Part shown: positions 5,877-14,582 of the stretch, in pieces
How the letters are laid out: each line of letters begins with the position of its first letter
Numbering within the stretch: position 1 is the first letter of the stretch
Assembly (NCBI RefSeq): GCF_900099915.1
Contig: NZ_FNDB01000003.1
Location: 62,001-126,000 of the forward strand
Reading direction: 5' to 3'
Origin: Flavobacterium omnivorum
GTDB lineage: Bacteria > Bacteroidota > Bacteroidia > Flavobacteriales > Flavobacteriaceae
Length of the DNA stretch: 64,000 nt
Translations under genes and position numbers: made by a program
Notes under the pieces: generated by a model
Databases searched by the model: none
Told to the model about the DNA's origin: nothing
The model's input: the letters and a program-made list of their open reading frames with translations, nothing else

Positions 5877-8576
5877 CAAATTATACTTTAAAGAGAAAAT
5901 TATATAGCGCGGTTGCACTGTATATTGTGAAGTTCTGGTCGCAAACTGACTGAAATTATCATCATTCAATGAGGTTGTGTTCAACAAATTTGCGCCGTTT
6001 ACTTTGTATTCTAATTTACTGCCTTTCTTTTGATAAATCAAACTGGCGGTCAAGAAATCATATTCATTATTTACCGTTTTAGTGTCGTTATAATAATGAT
6101 AGAATTCATACTCCGTTACGAAAGAAAAACTGTTTAAGAAGAAATAATCCAACTTAGCAAAGGGCCTCTCTGTGTAAAAAGTAGCGTTATTGTAATCATT
6201 AGTTACTACATTATAGCCTATTTCCAAATTGGGCATTTTCTTGTAATTTGTTGACGCTTTTAAGGTATAGTTTTGGGTTAAACTCTCGTTTGTGGACAAC
6301 ACATTATTCTGAATATTATTGAATTTTGACCAAGTTAATGAAGCTGCCAAAGAGGCTTTGTAATTCTTTAAAAAAGAACGTCCGTAGGAACCATTTCCTG
6401 AGAGTGTTTCATCAGCAAAATCAGAATTGAAAGGCGTTGACGTTTGATTGACGCCATTGAATACAGCACTAGTTTTTATCGCATCCACCCTTTTTGAGTA
6501 GGAAGCTACCGCGGTAATATTCTCAAAATTGAACATATTGTATTTAAAGTAACGCAACGAATGCTCTTGTGCAGTTGCATTCTCTAAAAGTCGGTTTCCT
6601 TTGGCCAAGCTATTGTAATTGGAGAAAACAAAACCCTCCGCTAATCTATTTATATCAGTAAAATTATTGGTATATGAAAAATTATAGGTTAATGTTTCCG
6701 ATTTTTTTAATTGGTAAATCGCCAAGAAATCCGGCAACGCTCGGAAGAAATTTTGACTGTTACTGGTTGCTAATTGCTCATTTGTCATGTTGTAACTGTG
6801 CAGACTCACTCCTGGAGTAAACGTGAATTTTCCAGTCAAAATCTTATAATGCAATCCTAAAAACGTGTCGTTGAAATTGTAAGTTACATCATTTGTATTG
6901 GCACTATTAGTCAAATTATTAACTGTTTCATTATCCAAAATTTGGAAAATACCGGAATTGAAATTTTGATGTGAATACGTATTTCCTAACGTCATATTGA
7001 TATTGCTTTTTGGCGTTATCATGTAATAATAATCCAATTTAGAGTCTATTTTATTCGTTTTTACAAAACGACTCTGATTGATGTTATTTCTGTTTTGTCC
7101 AACCACATATCCAGCCAAACTAAAAGGTTGCGATTGTAAATTAGCATTATAAAATGGATCTTCTTCTTGGTACAAATGCTGCATTTCAAAAGCAAAAATA
7201 TTCTTGTCACTTTGCGTGAAATACAAACTCAAATTTTGATTTACCGAAATCGGGTCTTGATTTTTTATCGTATTAATGTTTTCTGTAATCGAATTACTGT
7301 TGACAATAGATTCTCTTAACAGTGAATTATTCTCGTCTTGCTTGGACAATTTCGTCAAAACATCGTAATCAAATTGAAACCTCGCACTGGGTTTATAACT
7401 GGAACTTAATTTGAATAATCCCAAATTACTTTTTTGATTCGCCGTTTCCTGACGGTTCTCTGTAGAGAGAATTTCAGAAGAATTAGGCTGTAAAATATTT
7501 GTTTGTGACTTTGTTTCTAAATCCGTTAGCGAAGAAGAAAGAATCCCAAAACCGCTTAACGTCCACGCTTTATTTACATTGTAGGAGAAATTTGTAGCTC
7601 CAAATTTAGTCTCAATTTCTTTAGCTCGATTATTTCTAAGGAGTGAAATTCCTAAATCATTTGAAGATACATTAAAACTGGAACCACCTTTTTGCATCAT
7701 GCCTCTAAAACCGCCCGTAAATTTAAAATAATCCTGAACTGTTAATGGCAATTCACCAATATTATTGAAATTCGTGATTAAATTAATGCTGTATTTTGGG
7801 CTGTAATAAAATAATTTTGGGTTTATCAAATAACGGCTTTCCTGGTGTGCTACTCCAATTCCAGCAGTCATATCTCCAAACCAGAAATTTTTCTTTCCTG
7901 ATTTAAGTTTGATATTCATCGCAATATTATCCTGATTGTTCTCTACTCCTTTTAGGATTGAATTTTCGTTGTAATTGCGCAACACTTGGATTTTGTCAAT
8001 GGCATCAGCCGGAATATTTTTGACTCCTAACTTCGTATCCCCATCAAAAAAGTCTTTGCCTTCTACCATTAATTTAGTTACTCGTTTCCCTTCAACTTCA
8101 ATTTCACCATCGGCGTTTACCTCAACTCCTGGTAATTTTTTCAGAATATCTTCAAGTTTTCGTTCTGTGCCGGATTTAAAAGAATCCGCATTATAAACTA
8201 TCGTATCTCCTTTTATCGAAACTGGCATTTCACGAACAATTTCAACACCGTCGAGTTCAATTCCGCCTTCATCAAGCGCAATATTTTTAATGCTGTTTTC
8301 CGAAGTTGTGGTAATTTCCAACTCTTTATTCTGCATTCCCAAATAACTAATTTTAATATTATAAGCTGTATTTGGTTTTAGATTAAGAAGGAATTTTCCC
8401 TTGTCATTTGTTATGGCATAGGCATCCATTGCTTTGGTGACTTTATTAACCGCCATTACATTGGCCATTTCGAGTCCTGCAGCTTTTGAATCAGTTATGA
8501 GACCTTCAAATTTAATGGATTGAGCAAAGGAAAATGAAGTAATAAAGAAAAATAAAAAAAGGTACTGCTTTTTCAT
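5874..8576 (-). CDS. outer-membrane beta-barrel protein with carboxypeptidase-regulatory-like N-terminus
   Basis: The 900-aa protein has a signal peptide (cleavage after about residue 18, SFAQS). A CarboxypepD_reg-like Ig domain (about 22-100) follows, then a plug-like region containing DILKKLPGVEVNADGEIEVEGKRVTKLMVEGKDFFDGD. A long Tyr/Phe/Asn-rich barrel ends in SLKYNL with an aromatic-rich terminal strand. This is the 'outer membrane beta-barrel family' relative of TonB-dependent receptors. I see no clear TonB box, so energised uptake is uncertain. It lies 60 bp downstream of a GLPGLI gene, and the pairing is repeated at 23551-26888, which suggests joint function. An 18-bp palindrome lies in the gap. 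The substrate is unknown. Confidence 0.85.
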   Translation of the reverse strand: MKKQYLFLFFFITSFSFAQSIKFEGLITDSKAAGLEMANVMAVNKVTKAMDAYAITNDKGKFLLNLKPNTAYNIKISYLGMQNKELEITTTSENSIKNIALDEGGIELDGVEIVREMPVSIKGDTIVYNADSFKSGTERKLEDILKKLPGVEVNADGEIEVEGKRVTKLMVEGKDFFDGDTKLGVKNIPADAIDKIQVLRNYNENSILKGVENNQDNIAMNIKLKSGKKNFWFGDMTAGIGVAHQESRYLINPKLFYYSPKYSINLITNFNNIGELPLTVQDYFKFTGGFRGMMQKGGSSFNVSSNDLGISLLRNNRAKEIETKFGATNFSYNVNKAWTLSGFGILSSSLTDLETKSQTNILQPNSSEILSTENRQETANQKSNLGLFKLSSSYKPSARFQFDYDVLTKLSKQDENNSLLRESIVNSNSITENINTIKNQDPISVNQNLSLYFTQSDKNIFAFEMQHLYQEEDPFYNANLQSQPFSLAGYVVGQNRNNINQSRFVKTNKIDSKLDYYYMITPKSNINMTLGNTYSHQNFNSGIFQILDNETVNNLTNSANTNDVTYNFNDTFLGLHYKILTGKFTFTPGVSLHSYNMTNEQLATSNSQNFFRALPDFLAIYQLKKSETLTYNFSYTNNFTDINRLAEGFVFSNYNSLAKGNRLLENATAQEHSLRYFKYNMFNFENITAVASYSKRVDAIKTSAVFNGVNQTSTPFNSDFADETLSGNGSYGRSFLKNYKASLAASLTWSKFNNIQNNVLSTNESLTQNYTLKASTNYKKMPNLEIGYNVVTNDYNNATFYTERPFAKLDYFFLNSFSFVTEYEFYHYYNDTKTVNNEYDFLTASLIYQKKGSKLEYKVNGANLLNTTSLNDDNFSQFATRTSQYTVQPRYIIFSLKYNL

Positions 8577-8592
8577 TGATTGGGTTTGTGAA

Positions 8593-8610
8593 TATGACTA
8601 ATTAGTCATA
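8593..8610. promoter_or_regulatory. 18-bp perfect palindrome, possible operator
   Basis: TATGACTAATTAGTCATA is a perfect palindrome in the 60-bp gap between the GLPGLI gene and the beta-barrel gene, 17 bp upstream of the barrel start codon. It has no T-run and is too short-looped for a terminator, so a dimeric regulator site is the likeliest reading. Confidence 0.45.
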
Positions 8611-8636
8611 AAAAGGTTTAATTCGTTACAAAATAA

Positions 8637-9485
8637 CTAATTCGTGAAGGTTCTAAAAATGATATTTCCATCCTTATCCTTCATGCTGTCCATTTTCTTT
8701 TTTTCTTCTTTATCGAATTCTTTTTGCGTTAACACTTTTCCTTCGTTTGGAACTTTAATTTTTACTCTATCCTCACTATTTAAAACTACTTTAGAGCATA
8801 AAAATGTAACTTCTCCATCATTTAATTCCAAAATTAAACCTGGTAGACCTGAATATTTATCTGGTCCATGATTAACCGGGATTTCTAATGTATACCAAGC
8901 AGTAACAATGTTGTTTTTGGGCTCATCCATTTCAAATAAATTTGTTTTCTGTTTAAATTTATTTTTTAAATAATCCTGATACTCTTCTTTTTGAGCAGCA
9001 GTAACCTGAATTACAATCTCAGCTTTATAGCATAGGTAATCTCCTATTTTTTTAGTTTCATCTTTTAATTGCCAATCCCAATTCGTTAATTCATCAGTAA
9101 TAAGATATTTTTTTTCGAAAATTTCGCCTTCAAAAATTTGTTTTTGCACCTTCCGATTCATGTACTTCTTTCCATCTCCTGAAATGGTAATACTAATAGT
9201 CATTCCGCTATCACTTTGTCCCACAGGCTCAAGCTTTTGTTCTTCTTCAAATAAAGACTCTGTTTTATTAAAACTTAATGAATATGTTTTTTGTGAAACT
9301 TTCTCCCATTCTTTTTGTAATGCCTTGTCAAATTCTGCATCTTTTTCAGACTTGATCTCACCGACAGTTTCCTCGGATTTAATTTTAGATTGATAAATTG
9401 CTTTGCCTTTAAAGTTTTGAGCAACGGTTAAATTGACAGTAGTTAAAATTATTGTTAAATAAATTACTTTGAGTAAATTTTTCAT
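8637..9485 (-). CDS. GLPGLI family protein
   Basis: The 282-aa protein has a signal peptide cleaved near residue 22 (TVAQN) and is predicted to be periplasmic or surface-exposed. The signature GLPGLI is at residues 213-218 inside the conserved stretch AWYTLEIPVNHGPDKY...ILELNDG. A second family motif, IGDYLCYKAE, is at 147-156. The family's biochemical function is not known to me. Here it is the first gene of a pair with the beta-barrel protein (60-bp gap). It diverges from a histidine kinase, with three 10-bp spaced GTTAA repeats in the shared upstream region. Regulation by that two-component system is an inference. Confidence 0.93.
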   Translation of the reverse strand: MKNLLKVIYLTIILTTVNLTVAQNFKGKAIYQSKIKSEETVGEIKSEKDAEFDKALQKEWEKVSQKTYSLSFNKTESLFEEEQKLEPVGQSDSGMTISITISGDGKKYMNRKVQKQIFEGEIFEKKYLITDELTNWDWQLKDETKKIGDYLCYKAEIVIQVTAAQKEEYQDYLKNKFKQKTNLFEMDEPKNNIVTAWYTLEIPVNHGPDKYSGLPGLILELNDGEVTFLCSKVVLNSEDRVKIKVPNEGKVLTQKEFDKEEKKKMDSMKDKDGNIIFRTFTN

Positions 9486-9538
9486 TTTATAGCTTTTAAG
9501 TTAGATGACAAATAAAGTTCTAAATAACCACAATAATA

Positions 9539-9564
9539 GTTAACCAAAGTTAACGATTGTTAAT
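9539..9564. promoter_or_regulatory. three GTTAA direct repeats at 10-bp spacing, candidate response-regulator site
   Basis: GTTAAC begins at 9539, GTTAAC at 9549 and GTTAAT at 9559, an exact 10-bp period. They lie between the divergent GLPGLI gene (start 9485) and histidine kinase gene (start 9603). OmpR-type regulators commonly bind direct repeats one helical turn apart, so this is a candidate site for the regulator at 11185. Confidence 0.45.
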
Positions 9565-9590
9565 GGGTCAATTCAAAAGCATTTAGTTCT

Positions 9591-9598
9591 TATATTTG
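9591..9598 (+). promoter_or_regulatory. -7 promoter box of the histidine kinase gene
   Basis: TATATTTG matches TAnnTTTG exactly, but ends only 4 nt before the ATG at 9603. Transcription from it would give an almost leaderless mRNA. Confidence 0.5.
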
Positions 9599-9602
9599 AA
9601 AA

Positions 9603-11192
9603 ATGAAAGTGAAAAATTACGCCGCTATTATTATTTTTGTAAGCCTAACTATTTTGGCGACCATCAGTTTACAAGTATATTGGAATATTAAAAACTACAA
9701 AGAAAACAAACAACGATTAATTAATGATGTACAAATTGCTTTTGACAATAGCACTGAATACTATTATATTGAACAGTCAAAAGAAAATTATATCGCTTTT
9801 GTAAACCGAGATGATTCAATATCTGAAGAGCAATTTATGGATGACTTAAAACTTGATACAGTTTTTAAAAATTATAAAGCAAAAAGAAATCGAAATAAAA
9901 TTTCAAAAGTTGATTCAATAAAATCTCAAAAAAAATCATCTGTAACTACATCTTTAAAAATTTCAGAATCCAAAATTCGTTCGGCTCCAGACACAAATAA
10001 TTTAATGAAATTGGATTCGAAAATCATTAAAAACGAGAAAGAAAATGACACTAAAATAGTTGCTGATACTAACCCAATATCTAAAACGAATTCCTCAGTA
10101 TTAATATTACGAGGAAAAAAAGCAACAGATAGCCTCTTACAAATAAAAGATTCTAGAAGTAGAATTGTAATATCTATGGTTAAAGATTCCGTTGCATTCA
10201 ATAAATTGAGTAAAATTTTAGATAACGAACTTTCTCGAAAAAAAATTGTTGTTGATTATAGTTTAGAGCATTTTAAATTAAACACTCTTTTTGATAAATT
10301 TAAAAAAAATACTTCATTCAAATTAGTAAAATTACCTCTTTCTACTTTTTCAAAATCAGTCTATCTTCCCATTAACGAAAAACTGAAAATTTCATTTTCT
10401 GATCCTACGGTATTACTTTTAAAAAGAAGCATGATTGAAATAATTCTTTCGTTATTGTTATCGCTTTCCATTGTTGGATCATTATTTTATCTTTTGAGAA
10501 TTATAAACCGTCAAAAAAAAATTGATGAAATCAAAAACGATTTAATCAGCAATATTACTCATGAATTTAAAACGCCTATCACCACCATTTCTTCGGCAAT
10601 AGAAGGAATCAAGAATTTTAATTCCGTTAATGATCCTAAAAAAACAAATCGTTACTTAGACATAGCAAGCCAGCAATTGGTAAAGTTAGCCAATATGGTT
10701 GAAAAACTTTTGGAAACTGCTTCGTTAGAATCTGATAATCTTACGCTAGACAAAGAACCGATTAATATAGTTCAATTATTGAAGAAAAATGTTGAGAAAC
10801 ACCAATTGAACACCTCAAACAAAACTATTGATTTTATTTCTGATCAGAAAGAATTAATATTAGATGTGGATACATTTCATTTTGAAAATGCAATTTCAAA
10901 TCTAATAGATAATGCTCTAAAATATGGAGGTCCTCAAATTGAAGTTTGCTTAAAATCAGATAAAAAAAGGATAGAAATAACAGTTCAAGATAATGGAACT
11001 GAAATTGATAAAAATCAACATGAAAAGATTTTTGAAAAGTTTTACAGAATTCCAAAAGGAAATATTCATGATGTAAAAGGCTTTGGAATAGGCTTATACT
11101 ATTCCAAAAAAATCATAGAGAAACATCAGGGAACACTTGAACTAATCGTAAACTCAAAAAACATCTTTAAAATCACATTAGCTCATGTCTAA
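9603..11192 (+). CDS. sensor histidine kinase with large periplasmic domain
   Basis: The 529-aa protein has TM1 (about 6-27), a roughly 250-residue Lys/Ser-rich periplasmic region, and TM2 (about 277-300). The HisKA dimerisation domain follows, with phospho-acceptor His320 in NITHEFKTPITT, and then an HATPase domain. N box ENAISNLIDNALKYGG, the G1-like DNGTEI and GFGIGLYYSKKIIE are visible. The periplasmic domain is not one I recognise and is probably the signal-binding part. The stop overlaps the response regulator start by 8 bp, a typical kinase-regulator operon. Genes for GLPGLI proteins flank the pair on both sides, pointing to envelope stress or export as the sensed state. Confidence 0.95.
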   Translation: MKVKNYAAIIIFVSLTILATISLQVYWNIKNYKENKQRLINDVQIAFDNSTEYYYIEQSKENYIAFVNRDDSISEEQFMDDLKLDTVFKNYKAKRNRNKISKVDSIKSQKKSSVTTSLKISESKIRSAPDTNNLMKLDSKIIKNEKENDTKIVADTNPISKTNSSVLILRGKKATDSLLQIKDSRSRIVISMVKDSVAFNKLSKILDNELSRKKIVVDYSLEHFKLNTLFDKFKKNTSFKLVKLPLSTFSKSVYLPINEKLKISFSDPTVLLLKRSMIEIILSLLLSLSIVGSLFYLLRIINRQKKIDEIKNDLISNITHEFKTPITTISSAIEGIKNFNSVNDPKKTNRYLDIASQQLVKLANMVEKLLETASLESDNLTLDKEPINIVQLLKKNVEKHQLNTSNKTIDFISDQKELILDVDTFHFENAISNLIDNALKYGGPQIEVCLKSDKKRIEITVQDNGTEIDKNQHEKIFEKFYRIPKGNIHDVKGFGIGLYYSKKIIEKHQGTLELIVNSKNIFKITLAHV

Positions 11193-11865
11193 AAAAATAA
11201 AAATAATCCTAGCCGAAGACGAACCTGCATTAGCACAAATCATTAAAGAAAGTTTAGAAACTAGAAATTTTGAGGTCATTCATTGTAAAGATGGCGAAGA
11301 AGCTATTGAAGTTTTTAAAAATGAAAAAATAGAATTACTTGTTTTAGATGTCATGATGCCTAAAAAAGATGGTTTTTCAGTAGCTAAAGATATTCGGAAA
11401 TTAGATAATAAAACTCCGATAATTTTCCTTACTGCTAAATCACAAACACAAGATGTGGTCGATGGATTTAATTTTGGAGGAAATGACTATCTAAAAAAAC
11501 CTTTTAGCATGGAAGAACTAATCGTTAGAATTCATTCTCTTCTTGGTAGAAAAACTGCTATTAAAAACGAGGATAGCATAGTGATTGGGAACTATATTTT
11601 TAATCTAACTAAACAAACTTTACAATACCTTGACACAACAATCTCCTTAACGCATCGTGAAGCAATTCTATTAAATTTAATATCTGAAAATAAAAATAAA
11701 ATAGTTGAACGTTCTTTAATTTTAAATAAAATTTGGGGAGAAGATGATTTTTTTAATGGTAGGAGTATGGATGTTTTTATTACAAAGTTGAGGAAAAAAT
11801 TAAGCCTTGATTCCAACATTCAAATTATAAATGTTCGTGGTCAAGGCTGCAAATTAATTTGTTAA
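11185..11865 (+). CDS. OmpR/PhoB-type response regulator
   Basis: The 226-aa protein has an N-terminal receiver with acidic residues ED at 11-12, phospho-acceptor Asp55 (LLVLDVMMPKKDG), and the conserved Thr and Lys (FLTAKSQ, YLKKPFS). A C-terminal winged-helix DNA-binding domain (about 130-226) contains LTHREAILLNLI and SMDVFITKLRKKL. It overlaps the kinase gene by 8 bp and should be phosphorylated by it. Candidate targets are the divergent promoter region with the GTTAA triplet (9539-9564) and the GLPGLI gene that converges on its 3' end at 11873. Targets are inferred from position only. Confidence 0.96.
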   Translation: MSKKIKIILAEDEPALAQIIKESLETRNFEVIHCKDGEEAIEVFKNEKIELLVLDVMMPKKDGFSVAKDIRKLDNKTPIIFLTAKSQTQDVVDGFNFGGNDYLKKPFSMEELIVRIHSLLGRKTAIKNEDSIVIGNYIFNLTKQTLQYLDTTISLTHREAILLNLISENKNKIVERSLILNKIWGEDDFFNGRSMDVFITKLRKKLSLDSNIQIINVRGQGCKLIC

Positions 11866-11872
11866 AATTAGT

Positions 11873-12763
11873 TTAACCCCCGCTTCTCATTCGCATTCCT
11901 CCATTTCCGCCACGTCCTTGATTCATGTCTCTGAACTCTTCCATTTTTTTTAATACAGTTTCATCAAATTCTTTTTGAGATGTAACTTTTCCTTTCGATG
12001 AAGCTTTTATTTCGGTTTTAACTTTCGGATTCAGAACCACTTTCGAACATAAAATAACTGTTTTACCATCATTTACTTCTAATATTAAACCTGGTAATCC
12101 CCAGTAGTTTTCCGGTCCTTGATTTACTGGAATTTCCGGCGTATACCAAGCTGTAATTACCGTTTCTTTCGGCATATCCAGTTCATCTAGAATACTGGTT
12201 TTCTTGGCTGCATCCGCTGGCTTTGTTGTTGCTGCATCCTCTTTTTTAGGTCTGAAATTTCTAAAATCTGTTTTACTAGCAGGACGTACCGCAGTTGCTT
12301 TGAAACAATTGTAACCACCAATAACTCTGGTTTCACCTTCCATTTTCCATTGTAAATTGGGTAATGAATCCTTTATAAGAAACTCTTTTCCCATAAACTC
12401 TTTATCAATAGTGTAGGATTTCTCTTTTACGTTTTTGTAATAGGTTCCGCCACCGCCGGTCATCGAACTCATCATTCGCATACCGCCACCAGCTTGCGCA
12501 GAAGCTTCTAATTTTTCTTCTTCTTTGTAGATTGATGCCGATTTATTAAAATTAAGGATAAACGTTTTTTCAAACATTTTCTTCATTCTTTCTTCAATCA
12601 TATTTTGCATATCTGGAGTCATATTTTTGTTACGCTCCATTCGTGTTTTAAAATCAGAAGTACTAGTTTTTGATTCATAGACCGCCATTCCTTGAAATTC
12701 CTGAGCTTGAATTCCCATGAATGATGCCACTGCTAATACTAATGTGAAAATTACTTTATACAT
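11873..12763 (-). CDS. GLPGLI family protein, Met/Gly-rich insert and tail
   Basis: The 296-aa secreted protein has a signal peptide cleaved after about residue 20 (GIQAQE). GLPGLI is at 222-227 within TAWYTPEIPVNQGPENYW...ILEVND, and IGGYNCFKA is the second family motif (148-156). It is a paralogue of the product at 8637-9485. It differs in a Met/Gly-rich stretch (about 91-106), an Ala/Lys insert around 175-190 and a Gly/Arg/Met tail (GRGGNGGMRMRSGG). It converges on the response regulator with only 7 bp between the stops and has no adjacent barrel gene. Function unknown; control by the neighbouring two-component system is plausible. Confidence 0.92.
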   Translation of the reverse strand: MYKVIFTLVLAVASFMGIQAQEFQGMAVYESKTSTSDFKTRMERNKNMTPDMQNMIEERMKKMFEKTFILNFNKSASIYKEEEKLEASAQAGGGMRMMSSMTGGGGTYYKNVKEKSYTIDKEFMGKEFLIKDSLPNLQWKMEGETRVIGGYNCFKATAVRPASKTDFRNFRPKKEDAATTKPADAAKKTSILDELDMPKETVITAWYTPEIPVNQGPENYWGLPGLILEVNDGKTVILCSKVVLNPKVKTEIKASSKGKVTSQKEFDETVLKKMEEFRDMNQGRGGNGGMRMRSGG

Positions 12764-12877
12764 ACTTTTGGATTTTAATAAATAAGAGTGAAAAATACTA
12801 TTTTTGTTACAAGATTTCTGTTAAAATAATAATAAGACTCTCCTAATTATATAAGGTTTAATCGTAATTTCGCTTTC

Positions 12878-13669
12878 ATGAAGAAATTAGTGCTTTTACT
12901 GTTTATCGCCTCATTTTCAGTTGTTTTTAGTCAAAAGCAAAAACTAACCGCTGTTAAAATGGATTCTATTCGTTTTGATGGAGATGCATTTTTAGGTTAC
13001 GATTCATTTAGCTTTTATTACACCATTAAAAACAATATTTTTTCTAAAATCGGAACACGAGAAACTCTAGAATATAAAAATATTTCTTTGGGCAAAATCA
13101 CCAAAGTAGATTTAAAAAATCCACTTAAAATTGTCTTGTTTTATGAAAATTTCAACACTGTTGTCACTTTAGACAATCAATTGAATGAAACCCAAAAAAT
13201 AAATTTTTCAGAAAACCCAATTCCAATCTTAGCAACGGCCATTGGAATAGCTTCCCAAAATCAGTTGTGGGTTTATAATAGTATGAATCAACAGTTAGGT
13301 TTTTTTGATTATTTAAGCCAAGAATACAAAACCGTTTCAATTCCTTTTACAGAAAGTATTAAGAACTATTCTTCAGATTTTAATATATTTCAGTGGGTCG
13401 ATATTAAAAATAACTGGTACACTTGCGACATTTTTGGAAAAATAAAAAGCAAGGGAAATATTCCTGATTTTGACTGGATTGAAATTATTAATGAGAATCA
13501 GTTTATTTATTCTAAGGATGCTGTTTTGACTTTATATGATCTCGAAAAAGGTGAAAAAACTCAAATTGAAATTTCAGAAAAAACGTTTAAAAAATTCTAT
13601 TACAAGGACCAAATTTTATCTATTTTTACAGCAACAGGAATTACAAATTATAAAATCACAATATCATAA
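12878..13669 (+). CDS. hypothetical secreted protein, beta-propeller-like
   Basis: The 263-aa protein has a clear signal peptide (cleavage near FSQ, residue 19) and no further membrane segment. The rest is rich in short beta-strand-like blocks with recurring aromatic/Asp patterns such as LWVYNSMNQQLGFFDYLSQEY. This suggests a small propeller or sheet protein, but I recognise no named family. The stop codon overlaps the deoxynucleoside kinase start by one base (TAATG), so the two are co-transcribed. In my experience this pairing is common in Flavobacteria, but it does not reveal a function. It diverges from the GLPGLI gene at 11873. Confidence 0.75.
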   Translation: MKKLVLLLFIASFSVVFSQKQKLTAVKMDSIRFDGDAFLGYDSFSFYYTIKNNIFSKIGTRETLEYKNISLGKITKVDLKNPLKIVLFYENFNTVVTLDNQLNETQKINFSENPIPILATAIGIASQNQLWVYNSMNQQLGFFDYLSQEYKTVSIPFTESIKNYSSDFNIFQWVDIKNNWYTCDIFGKIKSKGNIPDFDWIEIINENQFIYSKDAVLTLYDLEKGEKTQIEISEKTFKKFYYKDQILSIFTATGITNYKITIS

Positions 13670-14283
13670 TGCACATAGCAATAGCAGGAAACATAGGCTC
13701 CGGAAAGACAACTTTGACACGCTTATTAGCGAAACATTTCAAATGGGAACCGCATTATGAAGACGTAGTAGACAATCCATACTTAGATGATTTTTACCAT
13801 CAAATGGAACGCTGGTCTTTTAATTTACAAATTTATTTCTTGAATAGTCGTTTCCGTCAGGTAATGCAAATTCGGGAAAGCGGTAAAAAGATCATTCAAG
13901 ATAGAACCATTTATGAAGATGCACATATTTTCGCACCAAACTTATATGCAATGGGTTTGATGACTAATCGCGATTTCCTGAATTACTCCTCTCTTTTTGA
14001 ATTGATGGAATCTACGGTTAAAGCACCGGACTTATTGATCTATTTAAGAAGTTCCATCCCAAATTTAGTCGGGCAAATACACAAGCGCGGTCGAGAGTAT
14101 GAGAACTCGATTTCTATTGATTATTTGAGCCGATTGAACGAAAGATATGAAGGCTGGATTCAAACCTATGACAAAGGGAAGTTAATGATTATTGACGTTG
14201 ACAATATCAATTTTGTTGATAATCCCGAAGATTTAGGAACTATTTTTAACCGTATCGATGCGGAATTGAATGGGTTATTTTAA
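13669..14283 (+). CDS. deoxynucleoside kinase
   Basis: The 204-aa cytoplasmic enzyme phosphorylates deoxynucleosides for salvage. The P-loop GNIGSGKTT is at residues 7-15, followed by the substrate-site region WEPHYEDVVDNPYL. The DRT catalytic motif lies in IQDRTIYEDAH, and the Arg-rich lid is RGREYENSISIDYLSRLNERY. Length and motif order fit the dCK/dGK family. It is translationally coupled to the secreted protein upstream (1-bp overlap) and followed by a terminator at 14325-14354. Base preference cannot be read from sequence. Confidence 0.93.
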   Translation: MHIAIAGNIGSGKTTLTRLLAKHFKWEPHYEDVVDNPYLDDFYHQMERWSFNLQIYFLNSRFRQVMQIRESGKKIIQDRTIYEDAHIFAPNLYAMGLMTNRDFLNYSSLFELMESTVKAPDLLIYLRSSIPNLVGQIHKRGREYENSISIDYLSRLNERYEGWIQTYDKGKLMIIDVDNINFVDNPEDLGTIFNRIDAELNGLF

Positions 14284-14324
14284 AACACAGGGTGCACAAA
14301 TTACCACAGATTTTCAGAATCAAA

Positions 14325-14354
14325 AATGCCTCACAATTGCGAGGCATTTTTTTT
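14325..14354 (+). terminator. terminator after deoxynucleoside kinase (copy 1 of an exact repeat)
   Basis: ATGCCTC, ACAATTGC loop, GAGGCAT followed by an eight-T run. The 28 nt at 14325-14352 are identical to 15270-15297 on the other side of the higBA pair. Confidence 0.9.
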
Positions 14355-14535
14355 AAAAGATTTTTATGTATTTACATTTGTTTTACTAATTGCCTTCTCC
14401 TAAATTATAAATGCCATTAATAGCATTTTATCAAAAACTATCATTCTATAATTAAATTTTAAACCCGCACCACAAATCAACTGATATACATTTTCATAAG
14501 TCACTGATTAATAAATTAAAACAAAAAATTAATTT

Positions 14536-14566
14536 TTCCCAAATAGGGAATTTCTAACTATCTTTG
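14536..14566 (+). promoter_or_regulatory. higBA promoter with palindromic operator
   Basis: The palindrome TTCCC-AAATA-GGGAA (14536-14550) lies just upstream of an exact -7 box TATCTTTG (14559-14566), in the -33 region. A repressor bound there would block the polymerase. The HTH antitoxin HigA is the natural candidate, since such antitoxins usually autoregulate. The GTG start of higB lies 16 nt after the -7 box. Confidence 0.5.
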
Positions 14567-14582
14567 ACATAGAAAATAATGT

